Below are positions 33,098 to 45,233 of a stretch of DNA of 64,000 bases, in pieces. The notes under the pieces were generated by a model. The model was given only the letters and a program-made list of their open reading frames with translations. It made no database searches and was not told the DNA's origin. A program made the translations under genes and the position numbers. Positions within the stretch are counted from its first letter, which is position 1, and the number at the start of each line of letters is the position of its first letter. The stretch is from Moniliella sp. 'wahieum' (lineage: Eukaryota; Basidiomycota; Moniliellomycetes; Moniliellales; Moniliellaceae): assembly GCA_003971905.1 (NCBI GenBank), contig RSEE01000002.1, positions 930,001 to 994,000 on the forward strand. The letters are read 5' to 3'.

Positions 33098-34577
33098 GGT
33101 TGAGGTGGCCCCAGCCCAATCGGGGCGTACTCCCCTCGAAGCTCCTGACAAGACGCCCACCCTGGACCATCCTGGCTTCTTGCCTCCTCCCTCTCCGTCC
33201 ACCATACCGAGCAGCGCAGAGACTATCCACCGACGTCAACACAACCGCTGACGTTCGTCCGTTACGCTCGCTAGACTAAGCTGAGCAGTAGACCCTCCCC
33301 CCCCTCTCCGCTACCCCCCTGCTCCCGCTTTGCAAGCCCTGCCGTGGTATGAATGTGCTGTTTTGTTGTGTCGTCGTCGTATATCCTCTCTTCTCACCGC
33401 ATTGTGTCTCCAACAGCACTCAGCCTCCTTGAAGTTGTTGAATTGCTCCTGCCGACGCGCCTCCCCCATTGTGCAATACAAAGCTAATTTGGTTCTTGCC
33501 AGGGCCGAGAAAAGGAGTGGTACAGCGATAATGCTCGAGGGCCGAAAACGTGAGACAAACGGGTTTCCATTCCCGAGCTTGCATGCGCACCTTCAGATCT
33601 ACCGTGCTGTGATGGACGTGATCGTGGCAAAACTAAGTTCTGTCGATGGATTGGTGATGGGAGGGTGGACTTGGTTGAGCTCATGGAGGATGGGACCTGT
33701 TGGGACGGGATTGAGTTCGGGTGGATTGCTACGTCGGGCGAGCGACCGTCGATGCTATGCCCATGGAACATTAAACATAGTAGGTGGTACTCAGTAAGGC
33801 GCCCCTCGTCGAACCTCCCATCTTCACCTTCTCCCACCCTCCTCTTTTCTTCCCCTTTTCACGTATCCTCCCTACAGTACGGCCAAAGGCCTACCCATTG
33901 ACCTCCCACGTCCACGACGCTTCACGGTACTCCCTTGTCCTGTATCCCTCTCCCACCTGTCCGACCCAGTCGGCAAGGGCCCAATTTCCGTTCCCACTGA
34001 TGCACCTCCGGCTTCTCAGTGTGACCGGTGAGCCCCTCCTCATTAACGCATCATCCCCGACCTCAATCCCAACCCAAAGCCGCCCTGGAATTGAATGGTT
34101 TGGTTGCTATTACCGCCCGCTAGGCCAAGCGTAGCAGGGCCAGTGTTTGGGAGCTCCTATTGGCATGGCTTCGCAGTCTCGAGCTGGCAGCCTTTTTTTG
34201 CTTGCAGGTTTGCAGTTTTGTACCTTGATGAGAAAGGGAGTGCCCAGCCTCAAGTCCGGTGAACCCGAGCACGTTTCGTGCAGCCCAGCATGCTCCTGTG
34301 CGAGGCGGCCCGTCCCGTCTCTTTCTGCCCTCCTTGTTGTGTCTCCGGGATTGCATCACCACCACTTCTTCCCCTCCCTGCCTTGCTCGTCTCCCACAGC
34401 TCCATGGACGCTACGAGGGTCGGAGCCCAGCCCCAGAGGTCCCTCGTCCAGCTCAAGGCGAGCAGCAGAACAGACCGCTCCACGATGCAGCCAAACGAAA
34501 AAAGAAAAAAGAAAGAGGGCGTATGTGAGGTGGGATTGAGATTAAGCAGGAATGAACAAAATGAAGTGGGGTTGGTT
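33098..34577. other. Intergenic between PRPP synthetase and mannosyltransferase 3' ends
   Basis: I see no conserved protein. Frames at 33330-33797 plus and 33484-33837 minus are overlapping and featureless. It is probably the two 3' untranslated regions plus spacer. Confidence 0.4.
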
Positions 34578-36118
34578 TTATTCGGGTTTGCCCTCGATCG
34601 AGGTACGCCACCACTCCTTCAAGCACGAGTAGCCATCCAAGTCAAACGACTCGCTTGCTTGGCACGTGCACTGGCCCGACTGGTGGTACTTGGGGTTGGT
34701 CGGGCAATGTTTGTAGGGTGTATGGTAGTACCCAATCTGGTCAAACTGGTAGATCCGACTGCGATCCAAAACAAGACCGCAGCAATCGAGTGCACGGGGG
34801 CATCGCCCCATCGTTCGTAAAAGAAGCCACCGGCCTTGTCCAAGTGATCAAAGTACCTTTGGTACGCTTCGCTGCGCCAAAAGCGCAAATCGGCAATCTC
34901 AAAGTTGGACCAAAAGTGGCACATGTTGTACCCGGGTTCGAGCAGCCGCTCGGGCTCGTCGGTCATAAAGTGCAACCCATGGTCTTTGGCCAAGTACTGC
35001 GGGTACTTTTTCATAAACTTTTTCGTCTCGTCCCACAAGGTTGGGATGGTGTCCGGGTACTCGTGCACGGCCATGGTAAACCCATACGTCTTGTTGTTCA
35101 TCTGCATAAACAAGAACGGATCGAAATCAATGTCGCAGTACAGGTGAATGTCCGGCTCGACCCGCCAGTAGTAGTCGAGATCGAGCGTGAGCGGATGCTT
35201 GAAAAAGAACCCGGATTGGAACCGACACATGTGCCGATACGACTCGGAAGAGCCATAAATGATGTCCTTCATCTTCTCCCGCGTCTCGGCCGCTTTGGTC
35301 TGGTTGATCCAGGAGGGGTACCCCCAATGTTCCGGACCCACTTTGCCAAACCGAATCTCCGACCGCGTCATGGACCGCACGCCCTTTTTGAACTCATCTG
35401 GTGGCAAGGGAACGGCCAGGGAACATCCGAGTCAGCCTGAAAAGCACGCGGCGGAGATGGCAGAGGGGGAGGGGGTCTTGTTTGGTGTAAGGAAGTGACA
35501 ACGAACCAGTAAAGTCCTTGTCGTTGAGGAAGATCCAAGGGTAGCCAATTTGCGATTGAATTTCTCCTCCACGTCGCGCATGGAACTGAGCATCTGCTCC
35601 AATTCCTCGTTGCGAACCAGGGTAATAAATGCTGCCTTGGCGCGCATGGCCTTGTTGGCTGCAGCAGGCACAAACGCAGGTGGGTAGAGGTTGCCGTCCG
35701 TGCCCTTTTCCGCCCAGCGAGTCAGTTCGTCCAACGTCGCTGGTGGCGCACCCGCGGGAGCAGAGTAGAGCCAGTCAGCTGGGCTCACCTCGCCGCCTTC
35801 GACGAGGACGGTGGCGGAAGGGCGTGGGGGCGCGGAAGAGGACACGGAAGAGGAAGCGGGTGGGGGTTCGGACCAAGCGGAAGTGTGGCCACCGGCGGCG
35901 CCCTTGGCTGCCTGGACCCATTGTTGAGCGCGCTCGTTGCCCGTGTCGCTAAAACCGAGCCAGGACAGGAGGCTGACGAGGCAGACAGCAGCAAGAGCGA
36001 GGGCAATGAGGCGCATCGGACGGCGCAGGAGCGACTGGAGCCAGGATTGAGAGTGAGTCTCATGGGCGGGGCCGTCGGAGGAGGCGACGCCGCCCAGGAG
36101 CTGGTAGCGCGGAGGCAT
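34578..36118 (-). CDS. Golgi alpha-1,2-mannosyltransferase, KRE2/MNT1 (GT15) family
   Basis: A type II membrane enzyme that extends O- and N-linked mannose chains in the Golgi. The start MPPRYQLLGG is at 36118. A short cytoplasmic tail is followed by a membrane anchor, LIALALAAVCLVSLLSWLGF, and a Pro/Ser-rich stem. The catalytic domain begins AAFITLVRNEELEQMLSSM. A 109 bp intron (35398-35506) joins DF T to DEFKKGVRSMTRSEIRFG. GT15 hallmarks include YWRVEPDIHLYCDIDFDPF, HEYPDTIPTLW, YNMCHFWSNFEIADLRF with the nucleophile-region Glu, and GGFFYERWGDAPVHSIAA. The C-terminus (YHTPYKHCPTNPKYHQ, SCLKEWW) is one frame over after a single shift near 34750, ending at 34578. One G is missing before YPWIFLNDKDF. 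Otherwise complete. Confidence 0.92.
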
Positions 36119-37486
36119 CGCAGGCGCGGAGGGAGGGGGTGGTGGCAGGAGACGGACAAGACAGAGAGGAAGCAGAAGAAACAGAAGAACAGGGGGCGGG
36201 CATGGAGGGGGCGGTGAGGCGGGGGGCACCAGGTACGGGGGATGTCTGCCCGTGGCTCGCTCTGCGATCTGAGATCTGAAGCAAGGCAAAAGTGTACCGG
36301 GTGGCAGCGGAGACGCAGAGTGAACAATGCGCAATGCGTGGTGAATGCACCGCACCGCTGGCATGCGACAGGCGCCCTGCAGCGCTCCTCTGCCTTGCAG
36401 CAGTGCCTCGGATCCAGAGCGCTTGGCACTGTGTCCTTTGTCCGCGCCCCCACGCCTGCGCGCCGCGCCAGCACAGCGGCTGTGTGGTGCATTGTTCTCC
36501 ATGGTATTGGTCCAGCATCTCGGATGGGACGCACGCTGCAGCCAGCAGCCGGCTAGCTGCTCGCAGTGCGGGTGCCGCACCACCGCACCGCTGCGCTCCG
36601 GTCCACTAGCCACTGCGGCCTGCTGCTGCACCCTGGCCCGCCGCCGCCTCCCTGCTCGCTCTCGCCCATCGTGCGCCGAGCAGCTGCACACTGCTGCAGG
36701 GACGTCGCTGCTGCGCACTGCGAGGTCGGTGGCGTCTACCGACTACCCAGCCCAGCATTAATTTCATTGTTGCTCACCGCTTCGCGTTTCACATTTCACG
36801 TGTGAGCATTATTCACCAATCACCGACCATGCCCAGGCCTCAAGGAGATGCCCACAATGAAACGTTTCATGTGGGAAACCGTCCAGCTGACCACCCAGCG
36901 CCAGGGCGCTGCTGCGGCGCTGATGCATGATGTAAGCCGCGATCCAGCACGTGCACGGGTGCGGAGTGCTGCGTACCGCGGACGCTTGAGCTCGTGCCTG
37001 CGTTTGGCTCGGCAGCTCGACGCCCGCTTGACGTGGAACAGGCGTGTGACGGCGTGGTGCCGGTGACGCGGCGCCGCCGGAACCCCGGCTGGATGGATGG
37101 TGGGTGATGTATGGGGTGGAGGATGCATGATGCATGATGGGGACGATGCCGCAGCGCATGGACGGCATCTGGACGCAGACGGCGGCGGTGTGCCGATCGG
37201 AGCACGGGGCGGCTGCGGCTGCGGCGGGGCGCTGGGCAGCCGGCAGGCACACGTGGGGCAGCACGAGTAGGTAAGCTGCCATGCCGTGCTCGGCGTCGCT
37301 TGCCCTAGTCAGTACTCCTCATGAATCAGCCATCCCGAGTGCTGCCCTGAGCTCAGTCGCTCAGCTGCTCAGCTGCTCAGCCGCCCAGCCGCCCCGAGCC
37401 GGCTAAGCTCAGCTGGCCTGCAGCAACGCGAAGCTTGCCTCGCACACGCTCTGCCACAGTCCTCCTTCCTCCCCCCCACTCCGCAC
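36119..37486. other. Intergenic, no gene seen
   Basis: Promoter side of both the mannosyltransferase and the SYLF gene. TGA+GATC+TGA lies near 36270. Overlapping GC-rich open frames here have no recognisable domain. Confidence 0.45.
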
Positions 37487-37572
37487 CTCCTTCCCTCCTT
37501 CCCTCCTTCCCTCCTTCCCTCCTTCCCTCCTTCCCTCCTTCCTCCTTCCTTCCTTCCCTCCTGCCCTTCCAG
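37487..37572 (+). repeat. Pyrimidine TTCCCTCC repeat
   Basis: About nine TTCCCTCC/TTCC units directly upstream of the SYLF gene start at 37583. It could be promoter, 5' leader, or the pyrimidine tract of a 5' intron ending at CTTCCAG. Confidence 0.9.
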
Positions 37573-37582
37573 GGCCAGCTCC

Positions 37583-39570
37583 ATGAGCGGCTCGTCACTC
37601 CTCTACGGACCCGCCGCGCCACCTCGGCCACTTCCACCGCAACCACCGGCCGCAATGCCAAGCAGTCCAAGTGGGCCGGCTGGGCCAACACGGCGTGAGC
37701 AAGAGCGTCAAGATCTCCGACTGGGCCGCCGGCTACATCAACGGCATGAGCCACCATTTTGGTGCCGAGCGTTTCTGGCCCTGCTCGGGCGACTATGTGG
37801 AGGAGATTGAAAAGTGTGTGCGATCGTGACCGGTTCACCAAAGATGGGTTTGTGCACGAAGAGGAGCAGGTCGTCGCCGAGGACGATCCCAATGGCAGAC
37901 AAAGACGTGGTGGAGGAGCAGATTATTGGTCCCGATGGCAAGCCCATCACCAAAGAGGAGGCAGCAAGCTGGCCCCTGAAGAAACCCGCACAGAAAGATC
38001 ACGCGCCACATCAAAAAAGTCAAAAATACGAGGTCCGTCTTGGCTTGCCTGTGTTTGTTGCGCCACGTTTGCCCTCTGTACTAACACTACGCTTGGCCCG
38101 GACGCATTGATTTCCTCGTGGTAGATCCCCCCCGAGGTTCTCAAACAGGCTCGTGGGATCGCCATCTATACGTCCATGCGCAGTGGTATGGCTCCCTTTG
38201 GTGGCTCTGGTGGCTCGGGACTCGTGATGGCCCGTCTGCCAGACGGGTCGTGGTCGCCTCCCTCTTTTATCGCCCCTCAAAACGTCTCGGCCGGTCTGAT
38301 TTGGACTGGATGTGTACGATGTGGTGCTGTTGATCATGTCCGACACGGCGCTGGAAGGGTTTCAAGACGCACAAGGTGACTTTGGGCGCGGAGACGGCCA
38401 TCGCGGCAGGACCGGTAGGTACGGGCTTCAATGGACATGAGTGTCAATGGGGTGGATTGGACCAACTCCAACTCGCAACTGCCCGAGGGGCAGAAACCCA
38501 AGGTGGCCAAGCCACCACCGCCTTTATTTTCCTACACTCGCAACCGCGGGTTTTACGCGGGCTTTGAGGGCATGGCCATGATCTACCTCACCCGGTTCGA
38601 CGAGAACGAGCGGGTGTACCACTGGCCCGGTGTGAGCGGGCGAGACGTGCTGGATGGGCGGGTGCGCAAGCCATACGAGGCACAGCCATTGTACCAAGCC
38701 CTGGCCGCTGCCGAGTCGGGCGTGGCGCAAGCTACACCCTCTGACCTCGCTGGCGATGCGGATACGTCCCAGTCGATCCAGAGCCCTCAATCCCACACTA
38801 GGGAATTGGTCATGGACGATGGCGAGCGTCTCCAACTTCCCCTGACGCCGGAGGAAATGGAATCGATGGAGCTGGCTGGAATTAAAGACCTCAGCAGCGA
38901 CGAGCGCATGGCGGAAGACTACAAAGTGTACATTTGGTCCTTGCCTGCGCCACCTCGGCACCCAGCCGCCTTGGTACGCGCCGAGGGCATTGCTCGGACC
39001 AAGGCAGGCAACCGGTTCGTGGCGCCCAAGAGGATTTCCCTCCCCCAGTCGTCCACCCGCTTTGTTCCCCCCGGCCCGTCTCCCTTAGGGGGCTCACGTA
39101 CCGATCTCACTGCGCCCATTCGGTCAGCGTCCCAAGCAAGCAGGACGTCGTCCAGGGCGGCGGACGTGCTGGACCCTCCTCCCGCCTACCCGACCAGTCC
39201 GAATCTGGGTTTGCTTCCTTTGGAAAAAGAAAAATCAACTGCCCTTCCCGAGGTGGACAGTGCAGAGCACGAACAACCATCGCATTCGGCTCCATTGACT
39301 TCCTCGGCTTACCTTGATGACATGCACGACTACCCCCAAGAGAAACGGTGGGACGAGGGTTCGGCTGCCTATGCCGACGCCGACTTCTTCGGTCACCATC
39401 CCAGCTCGACCTCTCTGGTTCACCCCCCCGATAGCGCGATGGGCCCAGGCCCAATGGGAGCCGCACACTCTTCGCCACTGCACACTTTCGCACCAACCTT
39501 TTCTGAAAAGACAACGGACCCGGTCCACCCGGATCTCGTCTCTTCCTATGCATACGAAGCGATCCATTGA
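37583..39570 (+). CDS. SYLF-domain (Ysc84/SH3YL1-type) lipid-binding protein
   Basis: SYLF proteins bind phosphoinositides and actin at endocytic sites. Near the N-terminus are VSKSVKISDWAAGYINGMSH and HFGAERFWPCSGDYVEEIEK, then an acidic insert. A 92 bp intron (38033-38124) leads to the SYLF core: IPPEVLKQARGIAIYTSMRS, GGSGLVMARLPDGSW, then THKVTLGAETAIAAGPVGT, FSYTRNRGFYAGFEGMAMI and YLTRFDENERVYHWPGVSG. The C-terminal 250 residues are Ser/Pro-rich and apparently disordered, with no SH3 domain, unlike yeast Ysc84. The stop is at 39570. The start MSGSSLLYGP is the first plausible ATG. Frame shifts are needed near 37,700, 37,830 and 38,300-38,430. Endocytic role inferred from family. Confidence 0.85.
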
Positions 39571-40083
39571 AAGTGAACCCCACGCTTCAAGCCGGAGCCG
39601 GATAGGGAGGCCCGGCACCGCGCTTTTTCCATTGCTGGAGCTTGTCCATTCACAAACAAAGGCCACGTATACATTTTGGCTGTACGCTCCCTCTTCTTTC
39701 ACTCCTATTACCTCCCGGATTCCGGATTTCACATTTTGGGGCGTTGTGCTCGCCAGACGCCCGCCCTGCTGGATCCCTCACATGTCTACTCTGCAATTGT
39801 TCTCATGCTGCGCATACCACTGGTGTAGCTAGCCTTCCCGCAGCGTTTTGCCCAACCCTTTAGGCTGGTGCAGAGTAGTGATCGGTGGGCTTCGTAGAGA
39901 GACGCTCAAGATGGGCACGAGGACAATCCCGTTCAATTTCAGCGTTCAGGTTCTTGTCTGTTCGCAAACCATCCCGGTCGAGGTCTGATGAGGGAATGTT
40001 GAGGAACGGGATCTATAGTAGGAGACCAAAATGAAAAATCTTGGGTTTATCCAAGGCAAACCCCGCAGCCGTGGAGGGAGGGA
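39571..40083. other. Convergent 3' spacer
   Basis: Between the SYLF gene and the end of the photoreceptor gene. No gene recognised. Confidence 0.4.
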
Positions 40084-43000
40084 CTACAACGTAACTCTCG
40101 GTTCGTACCCCTCTTTTCCCTCTCCGCCGTCGGAGTCGATGTCGGAATCGCTGTTGACCCCACTGATGGTGGCACCAGGTGGTTCTTCAGGGGACGGTTC
40201 GTCACCCTGAAAGCAGTCTCCACCACGGGCTCCGGCTCAGGGTTGATACGTCGTGTGTCCCTCGGGCAGCGAATGGTAGGAGGAGTATCTGCACTGACGA
40301 CTGGCAGTTAGTATAGCGACAACGAATACGGCGAGCACACTGAGAGGGGCTCGTAGTCAAACAGAGTCTACTACGTCAAAACCCTGCATGGCAGCACCCT
40401 CGAGGATGCCATGGAACGAGATACGGAAGAAAGCATGATGATAGCAGGATTGGAATAGACGGCAGAACTATGGAAAAGAAAAAAAGGGGGAAGGGGGAAC
40501 AGCAACAATGCAAAAAGAGATTAAATTGATGGCGGTGGGAGATAGAAGAGAGCTGGGAGGGCAAGAGGGAGGGGACGGGCGCATTCCAGCCGAAATCCAT
40601 CCGATCCCCTCAAGAATGCACAACTAAGACCTTGAGTCTTACTCATCTCCACCCATCCCGACCCTGAGCCGGAAGACAGATCGCGGGACAAGGGAGACGG
40701 AGTGTGCCGCTTCTTCTTCAGGCGGGGCCGTTGAGCCGACGCGTTGAAAGAAGCAAAGTCGGCGCCCAAGGCCAAGGACGAATTCGTCGATCCGTTGCCC
40801 AGCGAGGAACCGACCATATCGCGTGGCCGATCCGACGGTGGACCCGAGGCGCCGGCAAACGGGTGAGAAAGGGGATTGGCCGCGGAAACTGAAGTGCACG
40901 TCAAATGAGGATTGCTAGTATCTTTCCCACTCTGCTCGCAGTAGGGTGGCACGGAAGTAGCCCGTGTTGAATGGGAAGATCCAGGCAAGCCCGGCGTGAG
41001 GCTGGTAGAGGTGGCGGTGGTAGAAGATAGCCCGCCAGAATCCAAGCCCAAGTTGGTCCCGTCGCTCGCAGCAGATCCTGTGCCAGATCCTGAATCAGCG
41101 CCTGAACCCGATCCCGAGTTGGATCCCGACCCGCACGACCTCCGGCCCGCCATCGACACTGCTCCCTCTTCCCCTATCGACCAAGGGGCTTGCCGAGCAC
41201 TCGGGAGCGTCGAGGGGAACCCACCCGCCTCCCTCGCTGGGTCTGAAGCGCGCAATAGATCATGTCACGGATAGTTGCGTCGGTCAGGGTGGCCGACTTG
41301 GTGCTGCGGCGGTTCCTTCGCCCTGATGAGCTCGAGCAAGGGGAGACCATGGGGAGAAGCGTGGCTGGAGGCGAGGCGGGCACCACCATGAGCGGCGCGA
41401 ATGGCTTCTTAAGCCGCCGATTGGTATTCTTGAGCTGATGCAGTTCGTAGCACCAGCTCGAGTTGCGCAGCGTCGCCATCTCAGCAAACGTGTTGGCGCG
41501 ATCGGGAGGCGTGGTGGTCGGATCCATGTCCATGACCACATGAGGCACCAGGTCGGTCAGTTGCTCCGATGTGGCACGAGCAATGTGCACCCACACGCTC
41601 ACGTTCCGAGCAGAGCGGTGAGTGGACTCGGGAGAAAAGGGCGTAGAAGTGGATGGATAAAAGCTCGATAAGACGTGAACCCTAGAGCCGTCGCTGCCCG
41701 GAAGGGTGTGCAGGACCGAGCTGGGGGACTGCAGGCGCACGGCCCGCGTCAGTGCAGGCACATCCAACGGATCGCAAACGTCCTTAAACCCACGGCCCAT
41801 CAAGTCCGAGGGCGCGAGACGCAGAACGTTGGTGATGGGAGAGAGCACGTTGAGAAAGAGCCCGTCGGTTGAAACGCGTGCCCAGAATCCCAACTGCGAA
41901 GAAGCCCCATCCAAAACAATCTGCTCCGCTAGATGGTACTCCGGTCGGGGACGGCCCGTCGAGACAACAACTTTACGTCCTTTGCCTTGTTCCAGATGAA
42001 GTCTGCCCGACGACTCGATCCAACGGTAGGTGTTGTCCTTGCAGCGCATACGGAACATGAGGTTGACCGCGGGTGCAGCGTCTCGTAAATTGCGTCCACG
42101 ACGGTGCGATGCCGCGCGTGCGGAAGCTGCAATGGAAGCATTGGAGGTGGAGTCTTTGAGCTCACGGAAGACAGGCACCACGTCGGACGGGTGGGTAAAG
42201 TTGGCAATCGAGCAACCAATCAAGTCGGACGGTTTGAACCCAAGAATCTGCTCGACCGAGGGAGATACGTAAAAGATGGTGCCTTTTAATGACAAATAGG
42301 TCAAATCATGAGAGTTCTCGAGGATTAGGTGGGCCCAACGTTGTCGGTCTGTTATGACCCCTCTCACAGCGTCGGATACGTTGCACCCATTCTCTAGAAT
42401 CCGCTCAGCAGCAAGTTCCTCCTCCGTCTTAACCACAACGGGTGGCTCCCCGGACGGAAGCCCAGAAGCCAACTTTTTCCCATTGGAGCTGGTAGTGAGC
42501 GTGCCGACTTGATGGGGCGTCAGGGAAGGGGTCCAGGATGAGTAGTTGACAAAGTATGATCCGTCTGTCTTTTCCACAATCGACCCAGGCTGTTCAATCG
42601 AGTCAATCTGGAAACCCACCATGTACTTGATTCGATCCGAGTTGTCCCACGCGATCGGCACAATGGTAACCAAGTTGATGAAGGGTCGGCCGTCCTTGCG
42701 ATAATTGATCAAACTTGCCTGGCACTCTTTCTTTTGAGCCACAAAGGAAGCCATGTGTTGGACGGCGAGTTGATCCGTCGCATACCGTTCCGAACCTTTT
42801 ATCACAAGTCCAGCAGGTACTTGAAGGAAACGGCAGTTTCTGCCGAGGACTTCTTCCTTGCCGTACCCCGTCAATCGAAGGAAGGTGTCGGAGCAGTACA
42901 CGATAGGCTGGTCGGGTAGATCCACATCCACAATCGTAAAAGAGCACGACTCATCCACTGGTCCAATCGTGACCATCGGCTTGGGACGGGCGGCTACTTT

Positions 43001-44177
43001 AGCCAAGGCAGTAAGGATGTCAAATCCTGAGGACGAATAAACTTTGTTAGGGGTGAGCTCGTTGGGGAGTTGGATTGTACTGTCGCGGTAATGCGTGCTG
43101 GGCAACCCGGTAGCAACGCTGAACCCCACACTTGAGCTTACACCATCTCTGGATTCGTCCCGTCCTTTCGGGATGGAGGTGTGGGATCGATTCGACGGTT
43201 TGAGGGAGGAAGCACCAAGCTGGAAACTCCTTCCGCCCGTCCGTGGGCGGCTGGTTGAGGGCGGATGCAGATCAGGGGTGGACTCTGTGCGGGACAAAGG
43301 ACGCTTCCTCGTATTCGTCTGCTCTCCCGCCACAGAAACAGATCGATTCAGCTGGGATCGACGCTGCTGATGAGCCATAAGGATCTGTTGTTGCTCCTGG
43401 AGGCGACGTTGACGCCGACGTTCTTGCAGTGACATCTTTTTAGAATACGGCCGAGCCTCCGGCGCCCCGACCGTCACTACTTTCCCTGCCGTGTTGGGCA
43501 GAGCCGCGGGCAAGGTTGCACGCTGGAGCTTGTGCTGCACGAGGGTACGGTGGTACTGGAGGACGCGTTGATGATAATCGGAGTTGTCACTTGGGTGCGT
43601 TGTCTCGGTAGGCTGGGTAGAGACTAGGTTCGGCGCATCGCTTTGAGAATTCGTAGCAAACGGTGGCGCCGTTGTCCCCTGACCTGTTCTGGCTGGGTCG
43701 AGGGGAAGGGTGTCTTGTGTCATGGACAGAGAGGACGTGGGGCGGAATGCAGCCATCATGTCCGAGTCCCGGCTGTGAGCAGCAGGAGTCGTGGAGGAAC
43801 CTTGGATGGGGAATCCTGCAGTCCCAACAGCGCCGTTACTTAGGGGTTCAGCATTAAAATACGACATGGTCGAGACCAAAGAATCGCCATGCTGAACTGT
43901 GGTGGAGTCAGGGAACAGGATCTGTCCAAGCGAATCAAGAGGGAGGTCGAAAATGGACCTGGTACCGCTCGGGATGCAATCCGGATCAAACTGGCCGTCG
44001 ACCGTCCGTACCATGCAGGAGAGATGAGATACCATCACTGCCCAAGTGGGACGGATCAACCAATGTATCCATCGAAGATGTTTGCTCCGAATCGGGCTGA
44101 GGAGGAGGGAACATCGTACCCGTTGAGTCGGACATATCGAACAAAGCGTAGAGGTCGAAATGCGTAGGATCCATCAT
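40084..44177 (-). CDS. WC1: White-collar-1-type blue-light photoreceptor, no GATA finger seen
   Basis: A flavin-binding light sensor and transcription regulator that works with WC-2. The start MMDPTHFDLYALFDMSDS is at 44177; a shift near 44,030 enters a long open frame. The LOV domain (about 360-490 of that frame) has the photo-active Cys in GRNCRFLQ (codon at 42833-42835) and the extended loop GLVIKGSERYATDQ typical of WC-1. PAS-B (YLSLKGTIFYVSPSVEQILG) and PAS-C (GFWARVSTDGLFLNVLSP) follow, then LHQLKNTNRRLKK. A shift leads to a Ser/Gly-rich tail with a nuclear-signal-like RPRLKKKRH. A proposed 342 bp intron (40301-40642) joins a last exon ending GKEGYEPRVTL-stop at 40084. No C-x2-C...C-x2-C GATA finger occurs in any frame used, as in other basidiomycete WC-1 proteins. 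Confidence 0.88.
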
Positions 44178-44756
44178 GGTTAAGCTTTGTTGTTGTTTGA
44201 ATGTTGGAGGATAGGGGAAAGGAATACGGGTGGAGAAGAGGGGTTGGGGTCGTAATAGAGAGGCGTAGCGATACCGGACGCCAAAAAAGAAACAGTAAAA
44301 AGAAGTACTCTACCGAAGGGGAGGCCCTGGAAGCAAAGTACAGGCAAAAAAGCTTCGTGTCAAAGCAGGCCGAAAAGCGGGTGAAATCAACCGAATACGT
44401 GCTTTGAGGGGGAGTTTAGAGTAGTAGCACGATTCTCTAGAGGAAACCAACAAAGGACACCTTGAGACGACCTTGACGAAATCCTTATATGAGGAAATGA
44501 AGGGTCAATCGTGGGCTGAGTAATAAAGGGGGATAACAGCAGAGGAAGCGAATATGTTCGCGAAGTGAGACATACGGAAGGTCAGAGAGCTGGAGAGAAA
44601 TGTGCTTAGTGGGTTATCAAGTGGCCAAAGTAACAACGAGTATCAAAACAGAGAAGCTCGTTTCCGTCTTCGAGTATTAAGCACTGAAATGGCTGGAGTT
44701 TTCAGGATGAATTCTTGGGGCGCGAGACGAGACGAAAGGAAGAGAATATAATGGAA
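44178..44756. other. 5' flank of the photoreceptor gene
   Basis: No open frame or motif that I can support. Confidence 0.4.
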
Positions 44757-45233
44757 TCAGAGACAGGGACGGGAAGGGACGGGTGGAGGCTGTGGAAGTG
44801 TGGTGGAGGGAGTTGTTAGGACGGATGAGGGGAGTTGCGGCAGAGCGTAAATCGGCTGCCTAGAATGGAGAAGAAAGGGGTAAGAGGGGCGGAAGAGGAC
44901 GGGAGTGGAAGGTGGGCGGAGGAGATCGGTAGTGGGACTCGCGTTCAAAAGCGGGGGCAGAACGTTGTCACTGAGAGCGTCCTCGAGGGCGTCAGAAAGA
45001 GTTGACGGACGCTCGGCTAGAGGGGTAGGCAAGGGGAGGTGAAGCGAAGGAGTCGGAGCGGCGTGTCTGGGCTGAGGAGGTGTAGCCAACAGCAGCAGCG
45101 AAAAGATGTGCCTCAGAGACGTGTGCTAGAGGAGAGCAGCGATGGTCACAGCGGTGGCAAGAAAGAGGAAAGTGCTCTGCTCCAACAAGGGCGTTGTAGA
45201 GAGAGCATGCAAACGTGTGGAGCTCGGATGCAT
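44757..45233 (-). CDS. Possible small hypothetical protein
   Basis: From the ATG at 45233 the frame reads MHPSSTRLHALSTTPLLEQS, then a hydrophobic stretch FLFLATAVTIAALL before a stop. A different frame continues as TPPQPRHAAPTPSLHLPLPT and stays open to 44757. A CTCCTCTAG acceptor between them, or a single-base shift, could join the two. The result would be a protein of roughly 140 residues with one membrane or signal segment and a Pro/Leu-rich tail. No family recognised. Confidence 0.25.

Noticed and set aside
36119-36718. Upstream extension of the mannosyltransferase frame to 36718
   Set aside because: The family starts with a short cytoplasmic tail before the membrane anchor, which fits the ATG at 36118. 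The extra 200 residues are low-complexity.
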